62,883 nt of DNA from Pseudomonas sp. 6D_7.1_Bac1 (GTDB taxonomy: Bacteria; Pseudomonadota; Gammaproteobacteria; Pseudomonadales; Pseudomonadaceae): contig NZ_JANLNW010000073.1 of NCBI RefSeq assembly GCF_025465945.1, positions 1 through 62,883 on the forward strand. The letters run 5' to 3'. Positions 8,439-17,366 of the stretch are shown piece after piece (the stretch's first letter is position 1; each line of letters begins with the position of its first letter). The notes beneath the pieces were generated by a model. It was not told where the DNA came from. It searched no databases and saw nothing but the letters and a program-made list of their open reading frames with translations. Position numbers and translations under genes: made by a program.

Positions 8439-8480
8439 GAGGTTCCCCGTCGGCCAGTGGCCGAGTGCTCCAAACGTTTT

Positions 8481-8505
8481 GTAGTAGAAAGTCGTGCACT
8501 ACTAC
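8481..8505. promoter_or_regulatory. Inverted repeat upstream of pckA
   Basis: Perfect 7-nt arms GTAGTAG and CTACTAC are separated by 11 nt. The position in the pckA leader suggests an operator or an mRNA hairpin; the factor is unknown. Confidence 0.4.
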
Positions 8506-8617
8506 CGCGAAAAAAGTGGGCCGGATTATGCCAGAAAAGCCTGAAAAGAGTAGGGTCCTCCCGTCAGGACGGCGTTATTCCGGCGTTTACCAGTGAATTT
8601 ACCTGCGCTGAAGCGTT

Positions 8618-9520
8618 TTAGTGACGAGTATCTGACGGTGTTTCCACACCCGCTCCAGCGAACAATTGAGTGATATCGGCCGCGTCGAACAGGTAACGCT
8701 GATTGCAGAACTGGCAGTCGATTTCGATGCTGCCATGGTGCTCGATGACCAGTGCCTGAGCATCTTCCAGACCCAGGCTAACCAGTGCATTAGCCGAACG
8801 CTCACGGGAGCAGCTGCAACGGAAGCGCAGTTTCTGCACGTCAAACAGGCGCACCTGCTCTTCGTGGTAGAGGCGGTGCAACACGGTTTCGTTGTCCAGG
8901 CTCAGCAGTTCATCGGCGGTCAGGGTGCTGCCCAGCGCGGTGATGTGCTGCCAACTGGCGGCGCGTTCTTCTTCGTCTTTCAGGCGGTCGGCCGGCAGTT
9001 GTTGCAGCAGCAAACCCCGGGCACGACGGCCATCGGCGTACAGCCAGAAGCGCGTGCCCACTTGCTGGGACATGACAAAATAGTTGGTGAAGCAGTCCGA
9101 CAGGGTCGCACCGTCGAGGTCGACGATGCCCTGGTAACGCTGGCCCTGGGTCGGGTCGACGGTGAGTGCCAGCACGCCGTTGGGCATCATGTCGGCCAGG
9201 GTCGCGTCGGCGGCGATGTTGTCCGCGTCGTAACGCGCCAGGCCTCGGATTTCGCGCTCGCTGGAGCATTCGATCATCAGCAGCGATACCGGACCGTCGG
9301 AACGCGCCTGCAGGATCAGCAAGCCATCGAACTTCAAGGTGCCGACCAGCAGCGCCGCAGCCGCCATCAACTCGCCAAGCAGTTGTGCGACCGGCTCCGG
9401 ATAGGGGTGTTTGGCGAGGACTTCGGCATAGCTACGCTCCAACGCCACCAGCTCGCCGCGGGTGTCGCTGTCATCGAAGATGAAGCGTTGGGTGTAGTCG
9501 GTATCCGGTAGATCAGTCAT
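8618..9520 (-). CDS. hslO: Redox-regulated chaperone Hsp33
   Basis: This 300-residue chaperone is switched on by oxidation and holds unfolding proteins in the cytoplasm. The four zinc-binding cysteines are present in the family spacing: Cys235 and Cys237 (CSC) and Cys269 and Cys272 (CQFC). The N-terminal domain has the usual GTRFWLYADG-type core and the linker region is of normal length. It lies downstream of hslR on the same strand with a 183-nt gap that holds a small GCACCG-TTT-CGGTGC hairpin (9579-9593). The order hslR, hslO, pckA next to ompR-envZ is an ancient gammaproteobacterial arrangement. Confidence 0.96.
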   Translation of the reverse strand: MTDLPDTDYTQRFIFDDSDTRGELVALERSYAEVLAKHPYPEPVAQLLGELMAAAALLVGTLKFDGLLILQARSDGPVSLLMIECSSEREIRGLARYDADNIAADATLADMMPNGVLALTVDPTQGQRYQGIVDLDGATLSDCFTNYFVMSQQVGTRFWLYADGRRARGLLLQQLPADRLKDEEERAASWQHITALGSTLTADELLSLDNETVLHRLYHEEQVRLFDVQKLRFRCSCSRERSANALVSLGLEDAQALVIEHHGSIEIDCQFCNQRYLFDAADITQLFAGAGVETPSDTRH

Positions 9521-9703
9521 AGGTCTGGGTATCTGAAGTGAAAACTAAGGGTTACAAGGGTCGAGCATCGCGCCTTGCGCACCGTTTCGGTGCATTTCTT
9601 TTGATCATGACAGGCATTTTATGAACAATCCGGGTTTGTTCCAAGCAAGGTAGAACCGCGGCATATTGACGCTGTGTGATTTAGGCCTGTCAGGGGCCAG
9701 ACC

Positions 9704-10108
9704 TCAATCGTTACTGCTGCCGTGGAACTTGAACAGGTCCCGGCGCTGTTTCTTGCTCGGCTTGCCGTCAGTGCTGACACCCAGGGCGCCGGCCTTGCGC
9801 AGGGCGGCGGCATTTTCGCGCTTGGCAATGCTGGCTTCGGTTTCAGCGTAGAGGGTTTGTGCTTCCGGTGCGCCACGACGAACGATCGACAGCGCCTGGA
9901 CCACCACGGTCCGCTCTTCGAAACCGACGCGAATCTGGAACTCGTCACCCACTCTCGGTTCTTTGCCCGGTTTGCAGCGTTCGCCCCGACAATGCACCTT
10001 GCCGCTTTCGATAGCCGCTTTGGCCAGCGCGCGGGTTTTGTAAAAGCGCGCCGCCCACAACCACTTATCGAGACGGACTTTGTCGTCCTCTTCGTTTTTT
10101 TGTGCCAT
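9704..10108 (-). CDS. hslR: Ribosome-associated heat shock protein Hsp15
   Basis: This 134-residue S4-domain RNA-binding protein rescues 50S subunits still carrying nascent chains in E. coli. The S4 motif is seen at the N-terminus as RLDKWLWAARFYKTRALA, followed by ESGKV and the GDEF turn. The C-terminal tail is basic (PSKKQRRDLFKF), as usual for Hsp15. The start ATG at 10108 has GAGGAA upstream. It is divergent from rimB. Confidence 0.94.
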   Translation of the reverse strand: MAQKNEEDDKVRLDKWLWAARFYKTRALAKAAIESGKVHCRGERCKPGKEPRVGDEFQIRVGFEERTVVVQALSIVRRGAPEAQTLYAETEASIAKRENAAALRKAGALGVSTDGKPSKKQRRDLFKFHGSSND

Positions 10109-10200
10109 GGGATTTCCTCATTCTGAAATATTTCTGAACTGTACTACCGTTTCTGTCGTGCCATGATTTTCACCGGTTCAGCTTACAATGCGCGACGCTT

Positions 10201-10341
10201 TTGAGCCTCGCTCAGGCGCCTGAAATCCGGGCCGTAGATATCTGTCGCCTTTTACCTATTATTCTGCGTGAATACCGCGAATTCGGCCGCTTTGCGGCGC
10301 GAGCGGTTCCTCACCGGTTGAGCACTTTTGAAGACATTTGA
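10201..10341 (+). CDS. Candidate small ORF upstream of rimB
   Basis: A 46-codon frame begins at TTG 10201 and overlaps the rimB start by 14 nt. A TACAAT box at 10184-10189 lies just upstream. In P. fluorescens SBW25 the rim operon is described as rimA-rimB-rimK with a small first gene, and this frame is one place such a gene could be. It has no ATG and no clear ribosome site, so it may be only a chance open frame. Confidence 0.25.
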   Translation: MSLAQAPEIRAVDICRLLPIILREYREFGRFAARAVPHRLSTFEDI

Positions 10342-10810
10342 CCATTTGACCGTTGTGGGTCTGCGCGAGTGGGTGGCGCTCCCTGATTTGGGAGTCGCGG
10401 GCCTGCGGGCGAAGATCGACACCGGCGCCAGCACCTCCAGCCTGCACGCCACCGAAATCGAGCCGTTTGAGCGCGACGGGGAAACGTGGGTGCGTTTCAA
10501 CGCGCACCTGGGCACGGTGGTGCAGCTGCGTCACCGCCGCTGTGAAGCGCCGCTGGTGACGATGAAAACCATTAAAAGCTCCAACGGCCACGCGCAGGTG
10601 CGTTACGTGATCAGTACCACCCTGGCGCTCGGCGATCGGGTTTGGCGAGTGCAGTTCACCCTCGCCTGCCGCAAGTCCATGCGTTATCGCCTGTTACTCG
10701 GTTCCAAAGCCCTGATCGACGGCCAGCTGGTGGTCAATCCGGGCATTAAATACGTTCAAGACAAGCCGGTGTTCCCGGTGTCCACTACCTTCTCCACAGG
10801 TGTTGCATGA
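10328..10810 (+). CDS. rimB: RimB-type ATP-dependent zinc protease-like protein
   Basis: This 160-residue protein belongs to the retropepsin-like family annotated as putative ATP-dependent zinc protease (PF05618) that accompanies RimK. The family aspartate motif is visible as KIDTGASTSSLHA near residue 30, and RYRLLLGSKAL follows near the end. The frame has no ATG; TTG 10328 gives MKTFDHLTVVGLREW, a typical family N-terminus. Its stop overlaps the rimK start (ATGA), so translation is coupled. In P. fluorescens SBW25, RimB acts with RimK in controlling ribosome modification. Confidence 0.85.
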   Translation: MKTFDHLTVVGLREWVALPDLGVAGLRAKIDTGASTSSLHATEIEPFERDGETWVRFNAHLGTVVQLRHRRCEAPLVTMKTIKSSNGHAQVRYVISTTLALGDRVWRVQFTLACRKSMRYRLLLGSKALIDGQLVVNPGIKYVQDKPVFPVSTTFSTGVA

Positions 10811-11712
10811 AGATCGCTGTGCTGTCGCGGAACCCGCGTCTGTATTCCACTCGTCGCTTGGTTGAAGCCGGTACCGAGCGCGGGCATGAGGTGGTGGTGA
10901 TCGATACCCTGCGCGCCTATATGAACATTGCCAGCCATAAGCCGCAGATCCATTACCGCGGCAAGCCGCTGGAAGGCTTCGACGCAGTGATCCCGCGGAT
11001 CGGTGCGTCGGTGACGTTTTATGGCTGCGCGGTGTTGCGCCAGTTCGAAATGATGGGTGTGTTCCCGCTCAACGAGTCGGTGGCCATTGCCCGCTCACGG
11101 GACAAGCTGCGCTCGCTGCAATTGCTCTCGCGTCGCGGTATCGGCTTACCGGTTACCGGTTTTGCTCACTCGCCGGATGACATTCCCGACCTGATCGAGA
11201 TGGTCAACGGTGCACCGCTGGTGATCAAGGTGCTGGAAGGCACCCAAGGCATCGGCGTGGTGCTGTGTGAAACCGCGACGGCGGCGGAGTCGGTGATCGA
11301 GGCATTCATGGGCCTCAAGCAGGACATCATGGTCCAGGAATACATCAAGGAAGCCGGCGGCGCGGACATCCGCTGCTTCGTGGTCGGCGACAAGGTGATC
11401 GCGTCGATGAAGCGTCAGGCCAAGCCGGGTGAATTCCGCTCCAACCTGCACCGTGGCGGTAGCGCCAGCCTGATCAAGATCACTCCGGAAGAACGCATGA
11501 CGGCGTTGCGGGCGGCCAAGGTCATGGGCCTGAGCGTGGCGGGCGTGGATATCCTGCGCTCCAACCATGGACCGCTGGTGATGGAAGTGAACTCGTCGCC
11601 GGGGTTGGAAGGGATCGAAACCACCACCGGCAAGGACGTGGCGGGGATCATCATTCAGCATCTGGAGAAAAGCGGCGGGCCGAATATGACGCGGACCAAG
11701 GGTAAAGGTTGA
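10807..11712 (+). CDS. rimK: Ribosomal protein S6 glutamate ligase RimK
   Basis: This 301-residue ATP-grasp ligase adds glutamates to the C-terminus of ribosomal protein S6. The glycine-rich ATP loop is LEGTQGIGVVLCE near 140. The metal-binding end is PLVMEVNSSPGLEGIE near 260. The RGGSASLIKI segment is typical of RimK. It overlaps rimB by four bases, so the pair is one operon. In SBW25, RimK-driven changes to the ribosome alter motility and colonisation. Confidence 0.95.
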   Translation: MKIAVLSRNPRLYSTRRLVEAGTERGHEVVVIDTLRAYMNIASHKPQIHYRGKPLEGFDAVIPRIGASVTFYGCAVLRQFEMMGVFPLNESVAIARSRDKLRSLQLLSRRGIGLPVTGFAHSPDDIPDLIEMVNGAPLVIKVLEGTQGIGVVLCETATAAESVIEAFMGLKQDIMVQEYIKEAGGADIRCFVVGDKVIASMKRQAKPGEFRSNLHRGGSASLIKITPEERMTALRAAKVMGLSVAGVDILRSNHGPLVMEVNSSPGLEGIETTTGKDVAGIIIQHLEKSGGPNMTRTKGKG

Positions 11713-11744
11713 CCTCAAGCTGTTCGGTGGCAGGGACGCCGCCT

Positions 11745-11834
11745 TCGCGAGCAGGCTCGCTCCCACAAGGGTCTCGGTCGTACACAATTGTATGTTCGCT
11801 GAAGATCAAAATGTGGGAGCGAGCCTGCTCGCGA
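11745..11834. repeat. REPIN, class A (R1)
   Basis: Two inverted copies of the class A REP unit (core GGGAGCGAGCCTGCTCGCGA) lie at 11745-11767 and 11812-11834. The spacer reads like those of the other class A elements. It separates convergent rimK and envZ. Confidence 0.92.
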
Positions 11835-11868
11835 AGAGGCCCTCATTTCCAACAAAACCACCAGATAC

Positions 11869-13182
11869 TTACACCGCGTCTCTTGGCAACATCAACCCCA
11901 ACGGCAACCGCACCCGCGCTTCCAGACCGCCACCGGAGCGGTTGCGCAGTTCAACGTTGCCGCCATGCATCGAAGCAATACGCTTGACGATGGCCAGACC
12001 CAACCCGGTGCCCTTGCCGCCCCGCGCACGGTCGCCGCGGGTGAAGGGGTTGAAGATCGCTTCCAGCTCAGACGGATCGATCCCGGCGCCACGGTCCATG
12101 ACGCTCAGCACCACGTAAGGCGCGCTGACATCCCCCGAGACATACGCCGCCACCTCAACGTCGCTACCCGCGTGATGCAAGGCGTTGCCAATCAGGTTGT
12201 TCAAGAGGCGTTTCATCGACACCCGACGCAACGGGAACGGCTGGATCGGCTCCAGACGCAAGCGCACCCGCTCCTCGTTCTGGTTGTAAGGTGCCGCCAC
12301 TTCACGCACCAGATCACTCAGGTCGACCTCTTCGACCGACTCGTCCCGGCCATCGCGAATGAACGCCAGGAACTGATCGAGAATCGCGTCCATGTCTTCG
12401 ATGTCGCGCACCATGTCGTCGCTCAGGTCGCTGTGGTTGCCCATCAGCTCCAGCGACAGACGCAAACGGGTCAGCGGCGTACGCAAGTCATGGGACACCC
12501 CGGCGAGCATCAATTCACGTTCGCGACCGGCCTGTTCAACATCTTCCGCCATCTGGTTGAAGGCCCGATACACCTCGGTCATCTCGCTCGGCGTGTCGCT
12601 GATCGGCAGGCGCACGCTACGCCCCTGACCCAGTTGCCGGGCGGCATCGACCAGACGTTTGAGCGGTTGGTTGAGCTGGCTGACAAAAATCCACGCCGAC
12701 GCGGTGGATAACAAGCCGATGGCGAGGAACCAGCCGAGTACGTTCCAGATTTTCTGGCCGCGCAACGGATGCGGGTACAGCGGCACTTTCAGCCAGCCAT
12801 CGCCCAGGCTTGGCGCCCGGACCCAGAGCGCCGGCGGTGAATGCATGCGCAATCGCACTTCCGTGTCGGCGCCCAGCTCGGCCTGCATCTGTCGTTGGTA
12901 GATTTCACTGTAGGGCCAATGCTGTTCGCCCTCGGGAACACCGGCGCCCACCACACGGATCAGTGTCGCGGCATCGGCAATCTTCGTTCGGTTTTCTTCG
13001 TCCGCTGCCCAGTAGGCACGCAAGGTCAGTGCGACACCGTGGCTGTATTGACGATCCACCAGCACGTCCTCGTTCATCAACAGATAAACCAGGGTCAGCG
13101 CCTTGGAAAACAGCACGACGATCAGCACCAGCCAGAGGGTGCGAGCGAAGAAACTCTGGGGGAACCACACGGGGGTTTTCAT
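11869..13182 (-). CDS. envZ: Osmosensor histidine kinase EnvZ
   Basis: This 437-residue inner-membrane kinase phosphorylates OmpR. Transmembrane segments are seen at about 15-36 and 147-168, with a periplasmic loop between. A HAMP linker with QLNQPLKRLVDAARQLGQG follows. The phosphorylated His231 sits in VSHDLRTPLTRLRLSLELM. The ATPase domain shows the N box NLIGNALHHA, then DRGAGI and GKGTGLGLAIVKR. ATG 13182 is used; a TTG two codons earlier has no support. The gene lies about 110 nt downstream of ompR, with a small GC-rich hairpin in the gap. Confidence 0.95.
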   Translation of the reverse strand: MKTPVWFPQSFFARTLWLVLIVVLFSKALTLVYLLMNEDVLVDRQYSHGVALTLRAYWAADEENRTKIADAATLIRVVGAGVPEGEQHWPYSEIYQRQMQAELGADTEVRLRMHSPPALWVRAPSLGDGWLKVPLYPHPLRGQKIWNVLGWFLAIGLLSTASAWIFVSQLNQPLKRLVDAARQLGQGRSVRLPISDTPSEMTEVYRAFNQMAEDVEQAGRERELMLAGVSHDLRTPLTRLRLSLELMGNHSDLSDDMVRDIEDMDAILDQFLAFIRDGRDESVEEVDLSDLVREVAAPYNQNEERVRLRLEPIQPFPLRRVSMKRLLNNLIGNALHHAGSDVEVAAYVSGDVSAPYVVLSVMDRGAGIDPSELEAIFNPFTRGDRARGGKGTGLGLAIVKRIASMHGGNVELRNRSGGGLEARVRLPLGLMLPRDAV

Positions 13183-13290
13183 AGACAAGCGCTACACACT
13201 TTGCAGGAGCGAGCGAGGCTCGCAGAATTGCGGATCGCGAATCAACCGGGTGACGCATTACCCGGTTAACCCGCTCCTACAAATCATCGA

Positions 13291-14031
13291 TCACTTGGTC
13301 GCGGTGCCGTCCGGAACGAACACATAACCCACGCCCCAGACTGTCTGGATGTAGCGTGGCTTCGACGGATCAGGCTCGATCATCCGGCGCAGGCGGGAGA
13401 TCTGTACGTCGATGGAACGCTCCAGGGCATCCCATTCACGGCCACGGGCCAGGTTCATCAGCTTGTCGCGGGTCAGCGGTTGACGCGCGTTCATCACCAA
13501 CGCCTTGAGGACCGCGAACTCACCGGTGGTGAGCATGTGTACTTCGTCGCCGCGCTTGAGTTCGCGGGTCGCCAACGACAATTCGTAATCACCGAAGGTC
13601 ACGCTTTCGTCTTCACTGCCCGGTGCGCCCGGCACCGGAGCCGACTGACGACGCAGGACCGCTTTGACGCGAGCCATCAGTTCGTCCGGGTTGAACGGCT
13701 TGGCCAGGTAATCGTCGGCGCCCAGTTCCAGGCCCTTGATGCGGCTCAGCTCGTCGCCCTTGGCGGTGAGCATGATGATCGGGATCTGATTGTTCGCGCC
13801 GCGCAGACGGCGGCAGGCGGTCAGGCCGTCTTCGCCGGGCAACATCAGGTCGAGGACGACCAGGTTGAACACTTCACGCGTCAGCAGACGATCCATCTGT
13901 TCGGTGTTCGGTACGGCGCGCGCACGATAGCCCTTGCTGACGAAAAAACGTTCCAGCAGGCTGCTGAGCCCTGGATCGTCGTCAACGATAAGAATTTTTT
14001 CGCCTTCAGCAGTTTGTGCAGTGCTGCTCAT
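13291..14031 (-). CDS. ompR: Response regulator OmpR
   Basis: This 246-residue regulator has a receiver domain with acidic pocket DDD at 17-19 and phosphoacceptor Asp61 (VLDLMLPGEDG), and the conserved switch Lys in YLAKPFNPDEL. A winged-helix DNA-binding domain follows, ending in the family signature RYIQTVWGVGYVF. It pairs with EnvZ and should control porin and envelope genes on osmotic change. The start has GGAGC six nucleotides upstream. Confidence 0.96.
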   Translation of the reverse strand: MSSTAQTAEGEKILIVDDDPGLSSLLERFFVSKGYRARAVPNTEQMDRLLTREVFNLVVLDLMLPGEDGLTACRRLRGANNQIPIIMLTAKGDELSRIKGLELGADDYLAKPFNPDELMARVKAVLRRQSAPVPGAPGSEDESVTFGDYELSLATRELKRGDEVHMLTTGEFAVLKALVMNARQPLTRDKLMNLARGREWDALERSIDVQISRLRRMIEPDPSKPRYIQTVWGVGYVFVPDGTATK

Positions 14032-14392
14032 TGGATGCTCCTTTGATCTCGGTGCGCATTATGGCGTAGCTGCCGTTATACGCACCGTGTGCATTGTTAG
14101 CAGATTTTTCCTGTGCCGCCAGCGATACAGCCTTTATGCCTACAGGCTGCGATGCCCCCATCGGGCAGAACGGCGGTTATAATGCGCGGCCTTTTGTGTC
14201 GGGCAACGTCTGATCGTTACTGTCAGCGGCGGCTTATTATTTTTCATCGCCTGGCAGTAATTGTTCGATTCCACGGGTCAACGGGATGCCTTTTGATCCA
14301 GGTAGCGGTGCTGGCCAGGCCGCTCAACCAGACTCGCCGGGCCTTATTCCCTGCGCCTGCGAGCCTGCTTTCACAATTTGTCAGGTGGTTTT
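14032..14392. promoter_or_regulatory. Divergent ompR/tex control region
   Basis: This 361-nt stretch between ompR and tex holds no convincing gene. A good -10 box TATAAT (about 14177-14182, in GGTTATAATGCG) points toward tex, leaving a leader of about 200 nt. The ompR promoter must lie near 14040-14110 but has no clear consensus. Confidence 0.5.
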
Positions 14393-16717
14393 ATGGACAG
14401 CATCAACAGCCGCATCGCCGAGGAACTCGGTGTACGCCCACAACAGGTCGAAGCGGCCGTCGCGCTACTCGATGAAGGCTCCACGGTACCCTTCATCGCC
14501 CGCTACCGGAAAGAAGTGACCGGCAGCCTCGATGATATCCAGTTGCGGCACCTGGAAGAGCGTCTGCGCTACCTGCGAGAACTCGACGAACGGCGCATCA
14601 GCATCCTCGCCAGCATCGAAGAACAAGGCAAGCTGACCCCGCAACTTGAGCGTGACATCAAACTCGCCGACACCAAGACCCGCCTCGAAGACTTGTACCT
14701 GCCGTACAAGCAGAAGCGCCGCACCAAGGGCCAGATCGCCCTGGAAGCCGGCCTCGGCGAACTGGCCGACGGCCTGTTCAACGACCCAAGCCTGACGCCA
14801 GACACTGAAGCCGCACGCTTCGTCGACGCCGGAAAAGGCGTGGCTGACGTGAAAGCGGCCCTCGAGGGCGCCAAATACATCCTCATGGAACGCTTCGCCG
14901 AAGACGCCAACCTGCTTGAAAAACTGCGCAACTACCTGAAGCAGGAAGCCACCCTCAGTGCCCGCGTGATCGCTGGCAAGGAAGAGGAAGGCGCCAAGTT
15001 CCGCGATTACTTCGAACACGACGAACCGCTGAAAAGCATGCCGTCGCACCGTGCCCTGGCGATTTTCCGTGGTCGCAACGAAGGCATCCTCAGCTCCGCG
15101 CTGAAAGTCGGCGACGAACTGCCAGGCACCATGCATCCGTGCGAAGGCATGATCGGTCAGCAATTCGGCATCGCCAACCAGAACCGCCCGGCCGACAAAT
15201 GGCTCGGTGAAGTGGTGCGCTGGACCTGGAAGGTCAAGCTCTACACCCATCTGGAAACCGACCTGCTCGGTGAGCTGCGTGACGGCGCCGAGACCGAGGC
15301 GATCAACGTCTTCGCTCACAACCTGCACGACTTGCTGCTGGCCGCTCCCGCCGGCCCACGCGCCACACTGGGCCTGGACCCGGGCCTGCGCACCGGCTGC
15401 AAGGTGGCGGTGGTCGACTCCACCGGCAAGCTGCTGGACCACGCCACGGTTTACCCGCACGTGCCACACAACAAGTGGGACCAGACCATCGCCGTGCTCG
15501 CGGCCCTGTGCGCCAAGCACTCGGTGGACCTGATCGCCATCGGCAACGGCACCGCCAGCCGTGAAACCGACAAACTCGCAGCTGACCTGATCAAAAAATA
15601 CCCGGCGATGAAAATGACCAAGGTCATGGTCTCCGAAGCCGGCGCTTCGGTGTACTCGGCCTCGGAACTGGCGTCCAAGGAATTCCCGGACCTGGACGTG
15701 TCGATCCGTGGTGCGGTGTCGATTGCCCGTCGCTTGCAGGATCCGTTGGCTGAACTGGTGAAGATCGATCCGAAATCCATCGGTGTCGGCCAGTACCAGC
15801 ACGACGTGTCGCAGCTGAAACTGGCGCGTGGCCTGGACGCTGTGGTCGAGGACTGCGTAAACGCCGTCGGCGTCGACGTCAACACCGCCTCCGTCGCGCT
15901 GCTGGCCCGCATCTCCGGCCTCAACGCGACCCTGGCGCAGAACATCGTGACCCACCGCGATGAGAACGGTGCGTTCAAAACCCGTGCTGCGTTGAAGAAA
16001 GTCGCCCGTCTCGGCGAAAAAACCTTCGAACAGGCGGCCGGCTTCCTGCGCGTGATGAACGGCGACAACCCGCTGGACTCGTCTGCGGTTCACCCGGAAG
16101 CCTATCCGCTGGTGCAACGCATCGCTGCTGAAACCGACCGCGACATTCGCTCGCTGATCGGCGACGCGAGCTTCCTCAAGCGTCTCGACCCGAAGAAGTA
16201 CACCGACGAAACCTTCGGTCTGCCAACGGTCACCGACATCCTGCAAGAGCTGGAAAAACCGGGCCGCGACCCGCGTCCAGAGTTCAAGACCGCCGAGTTC
16301 CAGGAAGGCGTCGAAGACCTCAAGGACTTGCAGCTGGGAATGATCCTCGAAGGTGTGGTGACCAACGTGACCAACTTCGGTGCTTTCGTCGACATCGGCG
16401 TGCATCAGGACGGTTTGGTGCATATCTCCGCGCTTTCCGAGAAGTTCATCAAGGATCCGCGTGAAGCGGTGAAGGCTGGCGACGTGGTGAAGGTCAAGGT
16501 CATGGAAGTCGACATCCCGCGCAAACGCGTTGGCCTGTCGATGCGCATGAGTGACACCCCGGGCGAGAAGATCGACGGCGCTCGTGGCGCACGTCCGGGT
16601 TCGGCGCCACGTCAGTCTTCGAGCACCGCACCGCGTAAAGAAACCACGGCCGCGGCCCCGACCAACAACGCCATGGCCTCGCTGTTCGCCAATGCCAAGC
16701 AATTGAAGAAACGCTGA
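14393..16717 (+). CDS. tex: Transcription accessory protein Tex
   Basis: This 774-residue RNA-binding protein has the Tex layout. The N-terminal helical domain starts MDSINSRIAEELGV. A YqgF/RuvX-like nuclease fold has LGLDPGLRTGCKVAVVD near 330. Helix-hairpin-helix segments have VDVNTASVALLARISGL near 500. A C-terminal S1 domain (about 645-720) has GMILEGVVTNVTNFGAFVDIG. ATG 14393 gives the family N-terminus; five codons further upstream are open but lack a ribosome site. The last base of its stop is the first base of the next start codon, so the thioesterase is coupled to it. Confidence 0.95.
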   Translation: MDSINSRIAEELGVRPQQVEAAVALLDEGSTVPFIARYRKEVTGSLDDIQLRHLEERLRYLRELDERRISILASIEEQGKLTPQLERDIKLADTKTRLEDLYLPYKQKRRTKGQIALEAGLGELADGLFNDPSLTPDTEAARFVDAGKGVADVKAALEGAKYILMERFAEDANLLEKLRNYLKQEATLSARVIAGKEEEGAKFRDYFEHDEPLKSMPSHRALAIFRGRNEGILSSALKVGDELPGTMHPCEGMIGQQFGIANQNRPADKWLGEVVRWTWKVKLYTHLETDLLGELRDGAETEAINVFAHNLHDLLLAAPAGPRATLGLDPGLRTGCKVAVVDSTGKLLDHATVYPHVPHNKWDQTIAVLAALCAKHSVDLIAIGNGTASRETDKLAADLIKKYPAMKMTKVMVSEAGASVYSASELASKEFPDLDVSIRGAVSIARRLQDPLAELVKIDPKSIGVGQYQHDVSQLKLARGLDAVVEDCVNAVGVDVNTASVALLARISGLNATLAQNIVTHRDENGAFKTRAALKKVARLGEKTFEQAAGFLRVMNGDNPLDSSAVHPEAYPLVQRIAAETDRDIRSLIGDASFLKRLDPKKYTDETFGLPTVTDILQELEKPGRDPRPEFKTAEFQEGVEDLKDLQLGMILEGVVTNVTNFGAFVDIGVHQDGLVHISALSEKFIKDPREAVKAGDVVKVKVMEVDIPRKRVGLSMRMSDTPGEKIDGARGARPGSAPRQSSSTAPRKETTAAAPTNNAMASLFANAKQLKKR

Positions 16718-17100
16718 TGGAGATCCCTGCGGGGTTGACCGAGAGCGCTTTTTTCAAGTTGCTGGGTTGCCGTTTGCACAGCCTTGAAGCCGGGGTGGCG
16801 CACGTCGCCCTGGCCCTTGAGCCGCAGCTGCGCAATCGCGGTGGCAAGCTGCACGGTGGGGCGCTGTTCAGCCTGGTGGACATTGCCATGGGGCTGGCCT
16901 GTTCCAGCACCCACGGCTTCGATCAACAGAGCGCGACCATCGAGTGCAAGATCAACTACATCCGCGCCGTGGCTGAGGGCGAGGTGATGTGCACGGCCCG
17001 GGTGATTCACCCGGGCCGGCGCACGCTGGTGGTCGAAGCCGATGTGATGCAAGGCGACAAACTGGTCGCAAAAGCACAAGGCACGTTCGCTGTCCTGTAG
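16717..17100 (+). CDS. PaaI-family hotdog thioesterase
   Basis: This 127-residue hotdog-fold protein is of the PaaI/YbdB type. The active-site helix carries RNRGGKLHGGALFSLVDIAMG, where HGG and the following acidic residue are diagnostic. It should hydrolyse an acyl- or aryl-CoA in the cytoplasm. The start codon overlaps the tex stop in a TGATG junction, so both are on one mRNA. The substrate is unknown, and the tex linkage gives no clue to pathway. Confidence 0.88.
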   Translation: MEIPAGLTESAFFKLLGCRLHSLEAGVAHVALALEPQLRNRGGKLHGGALFSLVDIAMGLACSSTHGFDQQSATIECKINYIRAVAEGEVMCTARVIHPGRRTLVVEADVMQGDKLVAKAQGTFAVL

Positions 17101-17157
17101 CTAGCGGTCATCAATTTGAGTTAATTTCGGCGCTGCGAAAGCTGCGCCGAAGTTTTC

Positions 17158-17247
17158 TGTGGGAGCGAGCCTGCTCGCGAAGGTGGGGTGTCAGGCAACT
17201 ACAATGTTGAATGACACTCCCTCTTCGCGAGCAGGCTCGCTCCCACA
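17158..17247. repeat. REPIN, class A (R2)
   Basis: Two inverted class A units lie at 17158-17180 and 17225-17247, between the tex-thioesterase operon and gshA. Confidence 0.92.
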
Positions 17248-17366
17248 GGGATTGCGGCGCTCAGTGCGGCTCCAAAACGAGGCGAAAACGCCAGTTTCAA
17301 CTTCACCCTTGTAGACCGTCCTGCCCACCCCCATATTGGGGCGACTGACGCGTGAAGGAATCCAAC

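Noticed and set aside
13197..13290. Class A REP element between ompR and envZ
   Set aside because: The GCGAGCGAGGCTCGC hairpin resembles it but lacks the GTGGGAG arm, so it is only a weak relative.
14465..16702. Long open frame antisense to tex (about 745 codons)
   Set aside because: It mirrors the tex frame in GC-rich DNA, has low-complexity Val/Gln/His composition and no ribosome site; tex itself has clear domains.
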